A stretch of DNA of 7,229 bases. It comes from an uncultured Porphyromonadaceae bacterium (GTDB taxonomy: Bacteria > Bacteroidota > Bacteroidia > Bacteroidales > Muribaculaceae). Location of the stretch: positions 1 to 7,229 of the forward strand of contig CAMWRB010000057.1 of NCBI GenBank assembly GCA_947176545.1, given 5' to 3'. Under the pieces are notes generated by a model. That model saw nothing but the letters and a program-made list of their open reading frames with translations, did not search any database and was not told the origin of the DNA. Made by a program: the position numbers and the translations under genes. Below are positions 1 to 6,571 of the stretch, one piece after another; the stretch's first letter is position 1; each line of letters starts with the position of its first letter.

Positions 1-1109
1 GATTGTCGGAGGTACGATGCCTTCTTCCAATGCTTTGACGCTGAAACAGCCTCAAGTGCTCCGGCTGCTCCGCGGTGGTGTCCTGTCATGGAGTTTGTGG
101 AGCTGAGGTTCATCTTGTAGGCATGGTCTCCAAAGACTTTAATGATAGCCTTTGCTTCGCTGATGTCACCGACGGGTGTGGAAGTGCCGTGAAGGTTGAT
201 ATAGTCAATTTCTTCAGGCTCCATACCGGCATCCTTGAGGGCATTCTGCATCACGAGTGTAGCTCCGAGTCCCTCGGGGTGAGTGGCGGTGATATGGTAA
301 GCGTCAGCGCTGAGTCCTCCTCCGGCAACTTCGGCGTAGATGTGTGCGCCTCGTGCCTTGGCGTGCTCAAGCTCTTCGAGCACCAATGCCGCAGCTCCCT
401 CACCGATGACGAATCCGTCTCTTGAGCCGCTGAAGGGTCTTGAGGCGCCTTCGGGGTCATCATTTCTTGTCGAGAGGGCTTTCATGGAGTTGAAGCCTCC
501 GACTCCGGCCGGGAAAACAGCGGCTTCGGCACCTCCGGCGACAATCGCATCAGCCTGTCCGAGGCGGATAAGGTTGAATGCGTCGATAAGCGCATTGTTG
601 GAGCTTGCGCAAGCTGAGACGGTGGCGAAGTTTGGTCCGTGATAACCGTGGTCGATAGAAATGTGTCCTGCAGCGATGTCGGCAATCATCTTCGGAATGA
701 AGAAAGGATTGTATTTCGGACCGTTTTCACTATTCTTGGCATAGTAACCGGCTTCCTCTTCAAAGGTATGCAGTCCGCCGATACCGGCGGCAAAAACTAC
801 TCCGACGCGGTTCTTATCCACCTTTTCGTCGTTGTCGAGTCCGGCGTCGTCGATAGCTTCCTGTGCAGCTACGAGTGCATACTGTGCATACAGGTCGAGC
901 TGACGCAATTTCTTGCGGTCGAAGTGTGCGGCGGCGTCAAAGTCCTTGACTTCACATGCGAATTTAGTTTTGAAAAGCTCAGCGTCAAAGTGAGTGATTG
1001 GACCTGCACCGCTTTTGCCCTCAACGGCATTCTGCCAAGCGGTCTTGACATCGTTGCCGATAGGGGTCAGGGCTCCAAGCCCGGTGATTACAACTCTTTT
1101 CAATTCCAT
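1..1109 (-). CDS. fabF: Beta-ketoacyl-ACP synthase II (KAS II), partial at 3' end, with an apparent frameshift near the window edge
   Basis: This enzyme elongates fatty acids by condensing malonyl-ACP with acyl-ACP in the cytoplasm. The start is ATG at 1107-1109, and the protein opens MELKRVVITGLGALTPIGND, a typical FabF N-terminus. The active-site Cys is C167 in SACASS. The first catalytic His is H307 in NLHGTSTP and the second is H344 in SMTGH. All are offset by exactly 4 from E. coli FabF numbering (C163, H303, H340). The position matching E. coli K335 is N339 (STNSM instead of STKSM), and the usual HLLGAAG reads HHRGAAG. After GALEA the expected FSVKALEEGIVPPTI lies in another frame (1-45), so one base is missing near 44-47, where three A's on the + strand probably should be four. 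The normal stop lies beyond position 1. The gene lies 67 nt after acpP and is probably co-transcribed with it. Family identity is very secure. The state of the last 100 bases is doubtful and looks more like sequence error at a contig end than true decay. Confidence 0.93.
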   Translation of the reverse strand, partial: MELKRVVITGLGALTPIGNDVKTAWQNAVEGKSGAGPITHFDAELFKTKFACEVKDFDAAAHFDRKKLRQLDLYAQYALVAAQEAIDDAGLDNDEKVDKNRVGVVFAAGIGGLHTFEEEAGYYAKNSENGPKYNPFFIPKMIADIAAGHISIDHGYHGPNFATVSACASSNNALIDAFNLIRLGQADAIVAGGAEAAVFPAGVGGFNSMKALSTRNDDPEGASRPFSGSRDGFVIGEGAAALVLEELEHAKARGAHIYAEVAGGGLSADAYHITATHPEGLGATLVMQNALKDAGMEPEEIDYINLHGTSTPVGDISEAKAIIKVFGDHAYKMNLSSTNSMTGHHRGAAGALEAVSASKHWKKASYLRQ

Positions 1110-1133
1110 AAGGGAAAAACGGTTGGTGATTAT

Positions 1134-1167
1134 CCGGTATAGCGGCGGTTGTGCCGGCGCTTACCGG
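1134..1167 (-). other. Imperfect hairpin between acpP and fabF
   Basis: The 67-nt gap between the acpP stop and the fabF start contains an inverted repeat. The outer arms are ccggta (1134-1139) and taccgg (1162-1167). An AG/CT pair continues the stem past a one-base bulge, and an inner CGGC/GCCG stem closes on a 6-nt loop. No T-run follows, so it does not look like a full intrinsic terminator. It could slow or process the transcript and help set the high acpP to fabF ratio, but that role is inference. The pairing was found by eye and its stability was not calculated. Confidence 0.35.
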
Positions 1168-1176
1168 TATGATTGA

Positions 1177-1410
1177 TTACTGGTGAGACTCGATGTAGTT
1201 GATAGCGTCACCTACAGTGGTGATTTTCTCTGCGTCCTCGTCGGGAATCTGGATGCCGAATTCCTTCTCGAACTCCATGATGAGCTCTACTGTGTCGAGT
1301 GAGTCAGCACCGAGGTCTTTGTTGAACTCAGCTGCGGGAGTGATTTCGTTCTCGTCTACAGTTAATTTCTCAACGATGATGTTTTTAACTCTGCTTTCGA
1401 TATCTGACAT
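1177..1410 (-). CDS. acpP: Acyl carrier protein
   Basis: The product is a 77-residue acidic protein, the normal ACP length. It carries growing acyl chains on a 4'-phosphopantetheine arm for type II fatty-acid synthesis in the cytoplasm. The attachment site is S37 in the [17 protein letters not shown] motif, and the protein starts [16 protein letters not shown] as ACPs do. The frame stays open upstream to an ATG at 1450-1452, but the 14 extra residues (MTSRRRHV...) are basic and unlike ACP, so ATG at 1408-1410 is the better start. No Shine-Dalgarno sequence is evident next to this start, which is normal in Bacteroidetes. The gene is followed by fabF, the classic acpP-fabF order, and has its own candidate promoter upstream. 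Identity is essentially certain. Confidence 0.97.
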   Translation of the reverse strand: MSDIESRVKNIIVEKLTVDENEITPAAEFNKDLGADSLDTVELIMEFEKEFGIQIPDEDAEKITTVGDAINYIESHQ

Positions 1411-1459
1411 AGTTGTAGTGATTTGTGAAACGTGCCTCCGGCGCGAGGTCATAATAGTT

Positions 1460-1498
1460 ATGTCATTGGGGTTGCCGATGAGTGAAAAATGATGACAT
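1460..1498. repeat. Spaced inverted repeat ATGTCAT/ATGACAT in the acpP leader
   Basis: The arms atgtcat (1460-1466) and atgacat (1492-1498) are exact reverse complements, separated by 25 nt. A related cataatagttatg palindrome (1450-1462) overlaps the first arm. The cluster lies in the predicted 5' untranslated region of acpP, between the candidate promoter and the start codon. It could be a regulator-binding site or an RNA stem, but nothing in the sequence tells which. A chance match is possible in this AT-rich stretch. Confidence 0.25.
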
Positions 1499-1547
1499 TA
1501 TGCCGAAAACCTGCCGTTTCTGTGTTAATATTTGTTGTTTCAGGCTA

Positions 1548-1579
1548 CAAAGTAAAGTATAAAAAATGATTTAAAGAAA
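1548..1579 (-). promoter_or_regulatory. Candidate Bacteroidetes-type promoter for acpP-fabF
   Basis: On the minus strand TTTC (1576-1579) is followed after 20 nt by TTACTTTG (1548-1555). The Bacteroidetes sigma-ABfr consensus is TTTG, about 19-21 nt, then TAnnTTTG, so each box has one mismatch and the spacing is right. It lies just downstream of the kor terminator, where a promoter for the next unit is expected. Transcription would start near 1540, giving a leader of about 130 nt. The rest of the 1411-1661 gap holds the terminator at 1589-1625, the inverted repeat at 1460-1498 and no gene that I can support. Confidence 0.4.
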
Positions 1580-1588
1580 TTTTTCAAC

Positions 1589-1625
1589 AAAAAATGCACA
1601 TATTTTTGAGATATGTGCATTTTTT
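1589..1625 (-). terminator. Intrinsic terminator after korB
   Basis: A perfect 15-bp inverted repeat has arms aaaaaatgcacatat (1589-1603) and atatgtgcatttttt (1611-1625), with a 7-nt loop. It begins 36 nt past the korB stop codon, and read on the minus strand it ends in a run of six T's. The A and T runs on both sides make it potentially bidirectional, but no + strand gene points into it. This is a good intrinsic terminator for the kor operon. Confidence 0.85.
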
Positions 1626-1661
1626 TATCGGTTTGACCGCGATATTTGCGGGAAAACGTGC

Positions 1662-2714
1662 TTATTTAACCTCCCATGTTTCGGTGGTCTTGATTATCAT
1701 GTCGCGCAGTGAGGAGAAGTTCTTCTTGTTCTTGATTTCCTCTACCTGCTGTGCGACAGCGGTCTCATATGAGGGAGACTCGACGTCGCGGATGACGCCT
1801 ATGGCGAGCGGGAGCTCATGGCCGTCCATCATGGCGAGCTGCTGATGCAGGAAGTTGGAGGGATTGTGCGGGTCGTGTACCAGCACGTCGTCAATGGTGT
1901 AGCCATCTTCACCGACCGTGACAGCTTTGAGCAGGAAGCCGTTCTGCACGAGACCTTTCTCCATATTCTTGCCGAAGAGCATCTTCTCGCCGGCGCGCAG
2001 GTGGATGGTGTGCTCGTCGCGTTTGTCCTTATCGCTGAGGAAGGAGTGGGAGCCGTTGTTGAAGATGACGCAGTTCTGGAGCACCTCGACTACGGATGTG
2101 CCCTTATGTCTTGCTGCGGCTACCATAATCTCCTTGGTGGTGTCAAGGGCGATGTCAATGCTTCGTGCGAAGAATTGTCCGCGTGCGCCGAATACGAGCT
2201 CCGCCGGTATGAAGGGGTCTTCGGTAGTACCGTAAGGTGACGACTTGGTGACAGCACCGCGGTCGGATGTAGGTGAATACTGACCCTTGGTAAGACCGTA
2301 GATTTTGTTGTTGAACAGCAGGATATTGATGTCGATATTACGTCTTACGGCATGTATGAAGTGGTTGCCGCCGATGGCGAGGCCGTCGCCGTCGCCGCTG
2401 ACCTGCCATACGGTGATGTCGGGACGAGCGGTCTTAAGACCGGTGGCGATGGCGGCTGCACGTCCGTGGATGGTGTGCATGCCGTATGTATTCATGTAGT
2501 AGGGGAGACGTGATGAGCATCCGATACCTGATACGACGGCGGTATCCTTGGGAGCGACGCCGAGTTCGGCCATTGCCTTATGGAGCACGTTGAGAATAGC
2601 GTGGTCGCCACAACCGGGACACCAGCGCACACTCTGTTCATTCTTAAAGTCGCCCGGTGTGAAAGTCTGCGGGCATGTATGTGTCATGTTTGTTTCCATG
2701 GTTGTGGGGTGCAT
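1662..2714 (-). CDS. korB: 2-oxoglutarate:ferredoxin oxidoreductase, beta (TPP-binding) subunit
   Basis: This subunit binds thiamine pyrophosphate and an iron-sulfur cluster in the cytoplasmic enzyme that converts 2-oxoglutarate and CoA to succinyl-CoA, with ferredoxin as electron carrier. It can run in reverse for reductive carboxylation. The TPP motif is SGDGDGLAIGGNHF (residues about 106-119), with the closing NN at 135-136. Likely 4Fe-4S ligands are C32 and C35 (WCPGCG), C66 (GIGCSS) and C215 (VLQNC), matching the spacing in characterised 2-oxoacid:ferredoxin oxidoreductases. The length of 350 residues is normal. The chosen ATG (2712-2714) shares one base with the korA stop (TAATG), which favours translational coupling. 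In-frame ATGs at codons 6 (2699) and 10 (2687) are alternatives, and the first residues are not conserved in the family. Substrate preference for 2-oxoglutarate over another 2-oxoacid is inferred from overall resemblance to KorB. Confidence 0.93.
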   Translation of the reverse strand: MHPTTMETNMTHTCPQTFTPGDFKNEQSVRWCPGCGDHAILNVLHKAMAELGVAPKDTAVVSGIGCSSRLPYYMNTYGMHTIHGRAAAIATGLKTARPDITVWQVSGDGDGLAIGGNHFIHAVRRNIDINILLFNNKIYGLTKGQYSPTSDRGAVTKSSPYGTTEDPFIPAELVFGARGQFFARSIDIALDTTKEIMVAAARHKGTSVVEVLQNCVIFNNGSHSFLSDKDKRDEHTIHLRAGEKMLFGKNMEKGLVQNGFLLKAVTVGEDGYTIDDVLVHDPHNPSNFLHQQLAMMDGHELPLAIGVIRDVESPSYETAVAQQVEEIKNKKNFSSLRDMIIKTTETWEVK

Positions 2715-4561
2715 TATTTGTTGATGTGTCTCTTGACTCCGTCGACAATCTCGCGTACCATGAAGGGCTGACCCTCGATTTTGTTGATACGGAGTATCTC
2801 CTTGCCGGGGAGGTGCATCTGGAGATAATCGGCAAACATACCGGTGTTGAGCTCGGCGACGATGATGTTCTTATATTTGCGGAGCACGTCGAGGGCGTTG
2901 GCCGGCAGCGGGTTGATATACTTGAACTGTGCGAGCGCGATGTCGATGCCCTCGTCGTTAAGCTCTTTGGTGGCGGTCAGCAGATGACCGTATGTGCCGC
3001 CCCATCCTACGAGAATAGTGTCGGCATCGGGTTGTCCCATGACTTTGAGCTCGGGTATATCGTTGGCGATACGTGCCACCTTCTCGCGTCTGATTTTGAC
3101 CATTTCCTCGTGGTTGCGGCCGTCGGTGGAGATGACGCTTGTCTTGATATCCTTTTCAAGACCGCCGACGCGGTGCATCGCGCCTTCAGTGCCGGGGATA
3201 GCCCAGTATCTGACGTTGTTCTCGTCACGGTCGAAGGGTTTCCAGCCGTTGGCGATGCGCTCTTGGTCAACATAATGAGGTTTGATGTCGGGATATTCCG
3301 AAGCTTCGGGGATGCGCCATGCGGATGAGCCGTTGGCGATGAATGCGTCTGTGAGCAGGATGACGGGAGTCATGTGTTCGAGCGCAATTCTTGAGGCCTC
3401 GAAAGCCATGTCGAAGCAGTCGGTGGGACTGCAAGCGGCGAGCACACAGAGGGGAGACTCACCGTTACGGCCGTAGAGGGCCTGCATGAGGTCGGTCTGT
3501 TCAGTCTTGGTGGGGAGACCGGTCGAGGGTCCGCCGCGCTGTACGTCAATGACCACGAGAGGCAACTCGGCCATGACAGCAAGGCCTATGCCTTCGCTCT
3601 TGAGCGCCAGACCGGGTCCGGAAGTGGAAGTGACAGCGAGACTGCCGCCGTAGGAAGCTCCGATAGCCGAACATACGCCGGCAATCTCATCCTCCATCTG
3701 ACACGCCTTGACACCGAGGTCTTTGCGCTTGGCCAGTTCGTGGAGTATGTCAGTGGCGGGGGTGATGGGGTAAGAGCCGAGGAAGAGGGGACGTCCGCTC
3801 TTCTCGGAAGCCATGATGAGACCCCATGCGGTGGCTGTATTACCGTTTACGTCGGTGTAAATGCCGGGGTTGGTGGCATCTGTCTCGATGCGGTATGTAG
3901 GCATCGAGGAGTGGGTATTGTGTCCGTAGTCCCAGCCGGCCTGTACGACCTTGGCGTTAGCCTCGTAGACGGCGGGTTTTTTGGCAAATTTCTTTTCGAG
4001 TTTGCGCAGTACGCTCTCGACGGGCATATCGAAGAGCCAGCAGATAAGTCCCAGTGCGAGCATATTTTTGCATTTGAGGACTGCCTTGGGGTCCATGCCG
4101 CTGTCAGCGAGAGCATTCTTGAGCAGGGTGGTCATCGGCACGAGCATGATGCGGTTGGGGTCGATACCAAGCTCGGTCACGGGGTCGTCAGTGGCATAGA
4201 GAGCCTTCTTGAGGTCAGCCGGACGGAAGGTGTCGACATCGCAGATGATGATACCACCGGGTTTGAGGAATTTAAGGTTGGTCTTGAGTGCTGCGGGATT
4301 CATGGCGACGAGTACGTCGGCTTCATCACCGGGTGTGTGCACACCTTTACCAACATTTACTTGGAAACCGGATACTCCGCTGAGTGAACCTTGCGGAGCG
4401 CGGATTTCAGCCGGATAGTCCGGAAAAGTGCTGATTTGGCTGCCCTCTCCGGCGTTTACGTTGGAGAAGATATTGCCAGCCAGCTGCATACCGTCGCCGC
4501 TGTCACCTGAGAAGCGGACTACAACACGGTCTAACGTTTTGACATTTGTGCCGGGTAACAT
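2714..4561 (-). CDS. korA: 2-oxoglutarate:ferredoxin oxidoreductase, fused gamma-alpha subunit
   Basis: This is the partner of KorB in the same enzyme. In 615-residue numbering, residues about 10-205 form the gamma (CoA-handling) domain with RFSGDSGDGMQLAG near 16-29. Residues about 250-600 form the alpha domain with the substrate-binding YPITP motif at 264-268, TSTSGPGLALKSEGIGLA near 311-328 and QRGGPSTGLPTKTEQTDL near 341-358. The gamma-alpha fusion and length are typical of bacterial KorA. The frame extends upstream to a TTG at 4619-4621, but those 20 residues are not family-like. ATG at 4559-4561 (MLPGTNVKTLDRVVVRF) fits the usual start. The stop TAA (2714-2716) overlaps the korB start by one base, so the two form an operon. 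No separate ferredoxin-like delta subunit is encoded beside it, as expected for two-subunit KorAB enzymes. Confidence 0.93.
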   Translation of the reverse strand: MLPGTNVKTLDRVVVRFSGDSGDGMQLAGNIFSNVNAGEGSQISTFPDYPAEIRAPQGSLSGVSGFQVNVGKGVHTPGDEADVLVAMNPAALKTNLKFLKPGGIIICDVDTFRPADLKKALYATDDPVTELGIDPNRIMLVPMTTLLKNALADSGMDPKAVLKCKNMLALGLICWLFDMPVESVLRKLEKKFAKKPAVYEANAKVVQAGWDYGHNTHSSMPTYRIETDATNPGIYTDVNGNTATAWGLIMASEKSGRPLFLGSYPITPATDILHELAKRKDLGVKACQMEDEIAGVCSAIGASYGGSLAVTSTSGPGLALKSEGIGLAVMAELPLVVIDVQRGGPSTGLPTKTEQTDLMQALYGRNGESPLCVLAACSPTDCFDMAFEASRIALEHMTPVILLTDAFIANGSSAWRIPEASEYPDIKPHYVDQERIANGWKPFDRDENNVRYWAIPGTEGAMHRVGGLEKDIKTSVISTDGRNHEEMVKIRREKVARIANDIPELKVMGQPDADTILVGWGGTYGHLLTATKELNDEGIDIALAQFKYINPLPANALDVLRKYKNIIVAELNTGMFADYLQMHLPGKEILRINKIEGQPFMVREIVDGVKRHINK

Positions 4562-4639
4562 AATTGATGTTTTGGGTCTCTTGCCGTTGTCGCACCCGAT
4601 GAGACGGGACTTGGCTGACAACGAGTCGAGACTATATTA

Positions 4640-4673
4640 TGATTTAAGGTTAGTATGCTGATTTAATATTAGT
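4640..4673. repeat. Tandem imperfect 15-nt direct repeat upstream of korA
   Basis: The copies tgatttaaggttagt (4640-4654) and tgatttaatattagt (4659-4673) match at 13 of 15 positions, with a 19-nt period. The repeat lies in an AT-rich stretch 80-110 bases upstream of the korA ATG. It could be a double protein-binding site or simply low-complexity sequence. Nothing else in the window repeats this motif clearly. Confidence 0.5.
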
Positions 4674-4724
4674 TAGGTCGGGTGTCGGATAGCCCCGACA
4701 CTCCTGATACAATCCGAGACGCAT
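4650..4724 (-). CDS. Possible 24-codon upstream ORF (leader peptide) of korAB
   Basis: An ATG at 4722-4724 opens a 24-codon frame ending in TAA at 4650-4652. It starts MRLGLYQECRGY and ends TNIKSAY. It would begin only about 15 nt from the predicted kor transcription start. Its start codon sits in the loop of hairpin 1, and its body spans hairpin 2. This arrangement resembles attenuator leader peptides, but there is no run of one regulatory amino acid. It is too short to call by coding statistics and could be chance. I do not recognise the peptide. Confidence 0.25.
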   Translation of the reverse strand: MRLGLYQECRGYPTPDLTNIKSAY

Positions 4725-4745
4725 GGCGAGTCTCGAAATCAACGG

Positions 4746-4776
4746 CAAAATTAATCAATAAAGTGATAAAACCAAC
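4746..4776 (-). promoter_or_regulatory. Candidate Bacteroidetes-type promoter for korAB
   Basis: On the minus strand GTTG (4773-4776) is followed after 19 nt by TAATTTTG (4746-4753). The second box is an exact match to the Bacteroidetes TAnnTTTG consensus, and the first has one mismatch to TTTG. Transcription would start near 4739. The upstream box lies within the right-hand arm of the endonuclease terminator hairpin, so terminator and promoter overlap. Confidence 0.6.
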
Positions 4777-4816
4777 TTTTCGGTGCCAAAAACGTGCGAA
4801 AAGTTGATTTTATCAC
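4763..4816 (-). terminator. Long hairpin terminator after the endonuclease gene
   Basis: A 20-bp inverted repeat has arms gtgataaaaccaacttttcg (4763-4782) and cgaaaagttgattttatcac (4797-4816). One position gives a G-T wobble, and the loop is 14 nt. It starts 6 nt past the endonuclease stop codon. The sequence beyond it on the minus strand (TTTATTGATTAATTTT) is T-rich but not a pure T-run. It is most likely the terminator of the secreted-protein operon. It could also be an mRNA-stabilising 3' end. Confidence 0.75.
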
Positions 4817-4822
4817 GATTTT

Positions 4823-6571
4823 TTATTTTTTGACCTTGACGGCTCCCCGTTCGGTAACCTTGATGTAGATACCGGGTTCGGCAGTCACGATGTCGACGGA
4901 GCGGCCGTTGAGGTCATACCATCTTTCGATGACAGTGCCGTTGATGACGGGTGAGATGACCGGTGTCGTATTGCCGGCACTGTCGTCGGTGCAACGGTAT
5001 AGTGCCACCGGCTTCTGATTGGATGTATAGACCGAGAAACGGGGTGAGGAGGAATTATACTGCAGTGTACCGGATACTCCGAAGTCAAATTTAGTATTTC
5101 CGTCGGGCTGTGAGGTGATTTCGACTTCTGTGCCCTCCTCCTCGATTCTGACAAATTTGGCGGTTGTCGAGCTGAGGTAGCCCACGTGGTTGAAGGATAT
5201 GTCGTTGATACTGACATAATATTGCGTTCCTCCGGCCGGGATAAGCTTGACGAGCGCTGATTTCTCCGGTATCTGATTGATGTTGCCGTCAACCGTGAAT
5301 ACCTGTCCGGCGTTCTCGATATATCCGGAGGAGGCCGTTGCCTTGGCCGAGCAGCTCATCACCTGGCTGGCATCCGCATTCTGATAAGTGATGATATACA
5401 CGTTCTGGTCGTTGATGTCTGCATCGGAAGTGACCTTCTCCCATTGGGCGTTCATATAGTCGATGCCACCGGGTTCGCGTGCAGTGAGTATCAGTGAGGC
5501 CGTAGAGCTGATATACGGTTTGCCATCATATCGGCTCTGTGTATAGGCTCTGACGGTGTAAGTCTGTCCTGACGTTCCGGCTGCCGGAATTGCTATCGGA
5601 CCCTCGTAGGGTTGGAAATAGTCGTCGTCACCGAGAGCATAGTATATCTCACCCCCGGCGGCATTGATGTCGAGGGCGAAAGTCTCCCACCACCGTCCCG
5701 TCCAGGTATTGACACCTGCGAGTGAGTATCCGTTGCCGAATGTAGGTGCGTCGGGTCGGTTGGGGGCGTATGTCGGCTCGGTGTACGCGAACGGAGTGGT
5801 ATTTTTCGCACCCCACACGTATTCAGCGAGTTCAGGTATTTCGACGTAAGGATTGACATTGTTCTGTATTCCGGCCACGGCGTGCGCGCGGTCGATTTCA
5901 CGTTGGTCGACGGGGTCGGCGGCCGCCCATTGCAGTAGCATCTCCGTAGCCCAGGGTTTGAGAGTGGGGAATTGGGAGAGGTCGTACATGTAGTTGTATT
6001 TCTCCTCCCATGCTATATCATCATATATGGTGAAGATGTAGAAGTATGCTCGTGCGAAGTCTCCTTTGTATTCGTCAGCCGGTTCGAAGACGGTGGCAGA
6101 GCCGCCGCCGGTAGCGGGCGTGGGTGCTCCTATCCGAGTCAGTCCGTTGGTCCATGTGGGTGTCCCCTCTATGATACCGAGAGGATTGTGACTCTTGCGG
6201 TTGTTGGCGTCAGCGTCAGAGGGATTCAGATGATAGAGGTCCTTGTAGGCATTGTTTTTCTCACCTCCCCACCAGCTGTTGGCCACGGAGTGTTCGATAT
6301 TCATGCCTTCATGTCCGGAGGAGACAAACACCAGGCGGTTGCTGTACATGTCGAACCATGCCTGACGTCCGTCAATCATACGGATGTCGGTGGTCTCGAA
6401 GGCGGCCCAGGTTTTGTCGCCATAGCTAACGACACTGATGCCCTGCTCGCCCAACTTCTTGACGGCAGCCTTGAGGTCGGCTCCACACAGGCCGTTGAGA
6501 GCGGTATAGTCGGTGGCTGCGGCGGTCAAGATTGCGGCGGCAGCGACAGATGTTATAATGATACGTTTCAT
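4823..6571 (-). CDS. Secreted endonuclease I family protein with accessory C-terminal domains and T9SS-like tail
   Basis: This is a predicted exported nuclease that cuts DNA, and perhaps RNA, outside the cytoplasm. Residues 1 to about 19 (MKRIIITSVAAAAILTAAA) form a Sec signal peptide. Residues about 35-255 match the endonuclease I family (EndA/Vvn type, beta-beta-alpha-metal fold). The metal and catalytic region is NIEHSVANSWWGG (E93, H94), followed by DLYHLNPSDADANNRKSHNP (111-130). By analogy with Vvn, H94 would be the general base, with E93 and N123 or N124 as metal ligands. GDFARAYFY (170-178) and NNVNPYVEIPELAEYVWG (237-254) are further family motifs. Residues about 275-365 look like a small beta-sandwich. 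Residues about 376-527 form a beta-rich domain shared with the upstream gene. Residues about 545-582 (WYDLNGRSV...PGIYIKV) resemble a type A T9SS sorting tail. At 582 residues it is much longer than simple EndA proteins. Its ATG overlaps the upstream stop (ATGA), suggesting translational coupling. Nuclease assignment is strong; the domain names beyond it are tentative. Confidence 0.88.
   Translation of the reverse strand: MKRIIITSVAAAAILTAAATDYTALNGLCGADLKAAVKKLGEQGISVVSYGDKTWAAFETTDIRMIDGRQAWFDMYSNRLVFVSSGHEGMNIEHSVANSWWGGEKNNAYKDLYHLNPSDADANNRKSHNPLGIIEGTPTWTNGLTRIGAPTPATGGGSATVFEPADEYKGDFARAYFYIFTIYDDIAWEEKYNYMYDLSQFPTLKPWATEMLLQWAAADPVDQREIDRAHAVAGIQNNVNPYVEIPELAEYVWGAKNTTPFAYTEPTYAPNRPDAPTFGNGYSLAGVNTWTGRWWETFALDINAAGGEIYYALGDDDYFQPYEGPIAIPAAGTSGQTYTVRAYTQSRYDGKPYISSTASLILTAREPGGIDYMNAQWEKVTSDADINDQNVYIITYQNADASQVMSCSAKATASSGYIENAGQVFTVDGNINQIPEKSALVKLIPAGGTQYYVSINDISFNHVGYLSSTTAKFVRIEEEGTEVEITSQPDGNTKFDFGVSGTLQYNSSSPRFSVYTSNQKPVALYRCTDDSAGNTTPVISPVINGTVIERWYDLNGRSVDIVTAEPGIYIKVTERGAVKVKK

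Larger units (their letters stand above)
4562..4739 (-). promoter_or_regulatory. Predicted structured 5' leader of korAB
   Basis: If the promoter at 4746-4776 is used, the kor transcript begins with about 180 nt before korA. Hairpin 1 has arms cgagac/gtctcg (4715-4720 and 4730-4735), with the ATG of a short ORF in its 9-nt loop. Hairpin 2 has arms gtgtcgg/ccgacac (4682-4688 and 4695-4701) with a 6-nt loop. The same strand of hairpin 2 can instead pair gtcggg (4677-4682) with cccgac (4694-4699), and this pairing excludes hairpin 2. A tandem repeat follows at 4640-4673. I do not recognise a known riboswitch family. A regulatory role is inference. Confidence 0.35.

Noticed and set aside
639..1142. 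A 167-codon + strand open frame opposite fabF
   Set aside because: The minus strand gives an unmistakable FabF N-terminal half, so this is a shadow frame.
1411..1452. A longer acpP starting at ATG 1450-1452
   Set aside because: The 14 added residues are basic and unlike any ACP N-terminus, while the internal ATG gives the standard 77-residue protein.
2675..3328. A 217-codon + strand open frame opposite korA/korB
   Set aside because: It runs antisense to the clearly conserved korA and korB sequence, and its translation shows no recognisable domain. Such shadow frames are common opposite codon-biased genes.
3740..4387. A 215-codon + strand open frame opposite korA
   Set aside because: It is entirely antisense to conserved KorA motifs and has no recognisable domain of its own.
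4562..4621. A korA start at TTG 4619-4621
   Set aside because: This is a rare start codon and adds 20 non-conserved residues. ATG 4559-4561 fits the family start.
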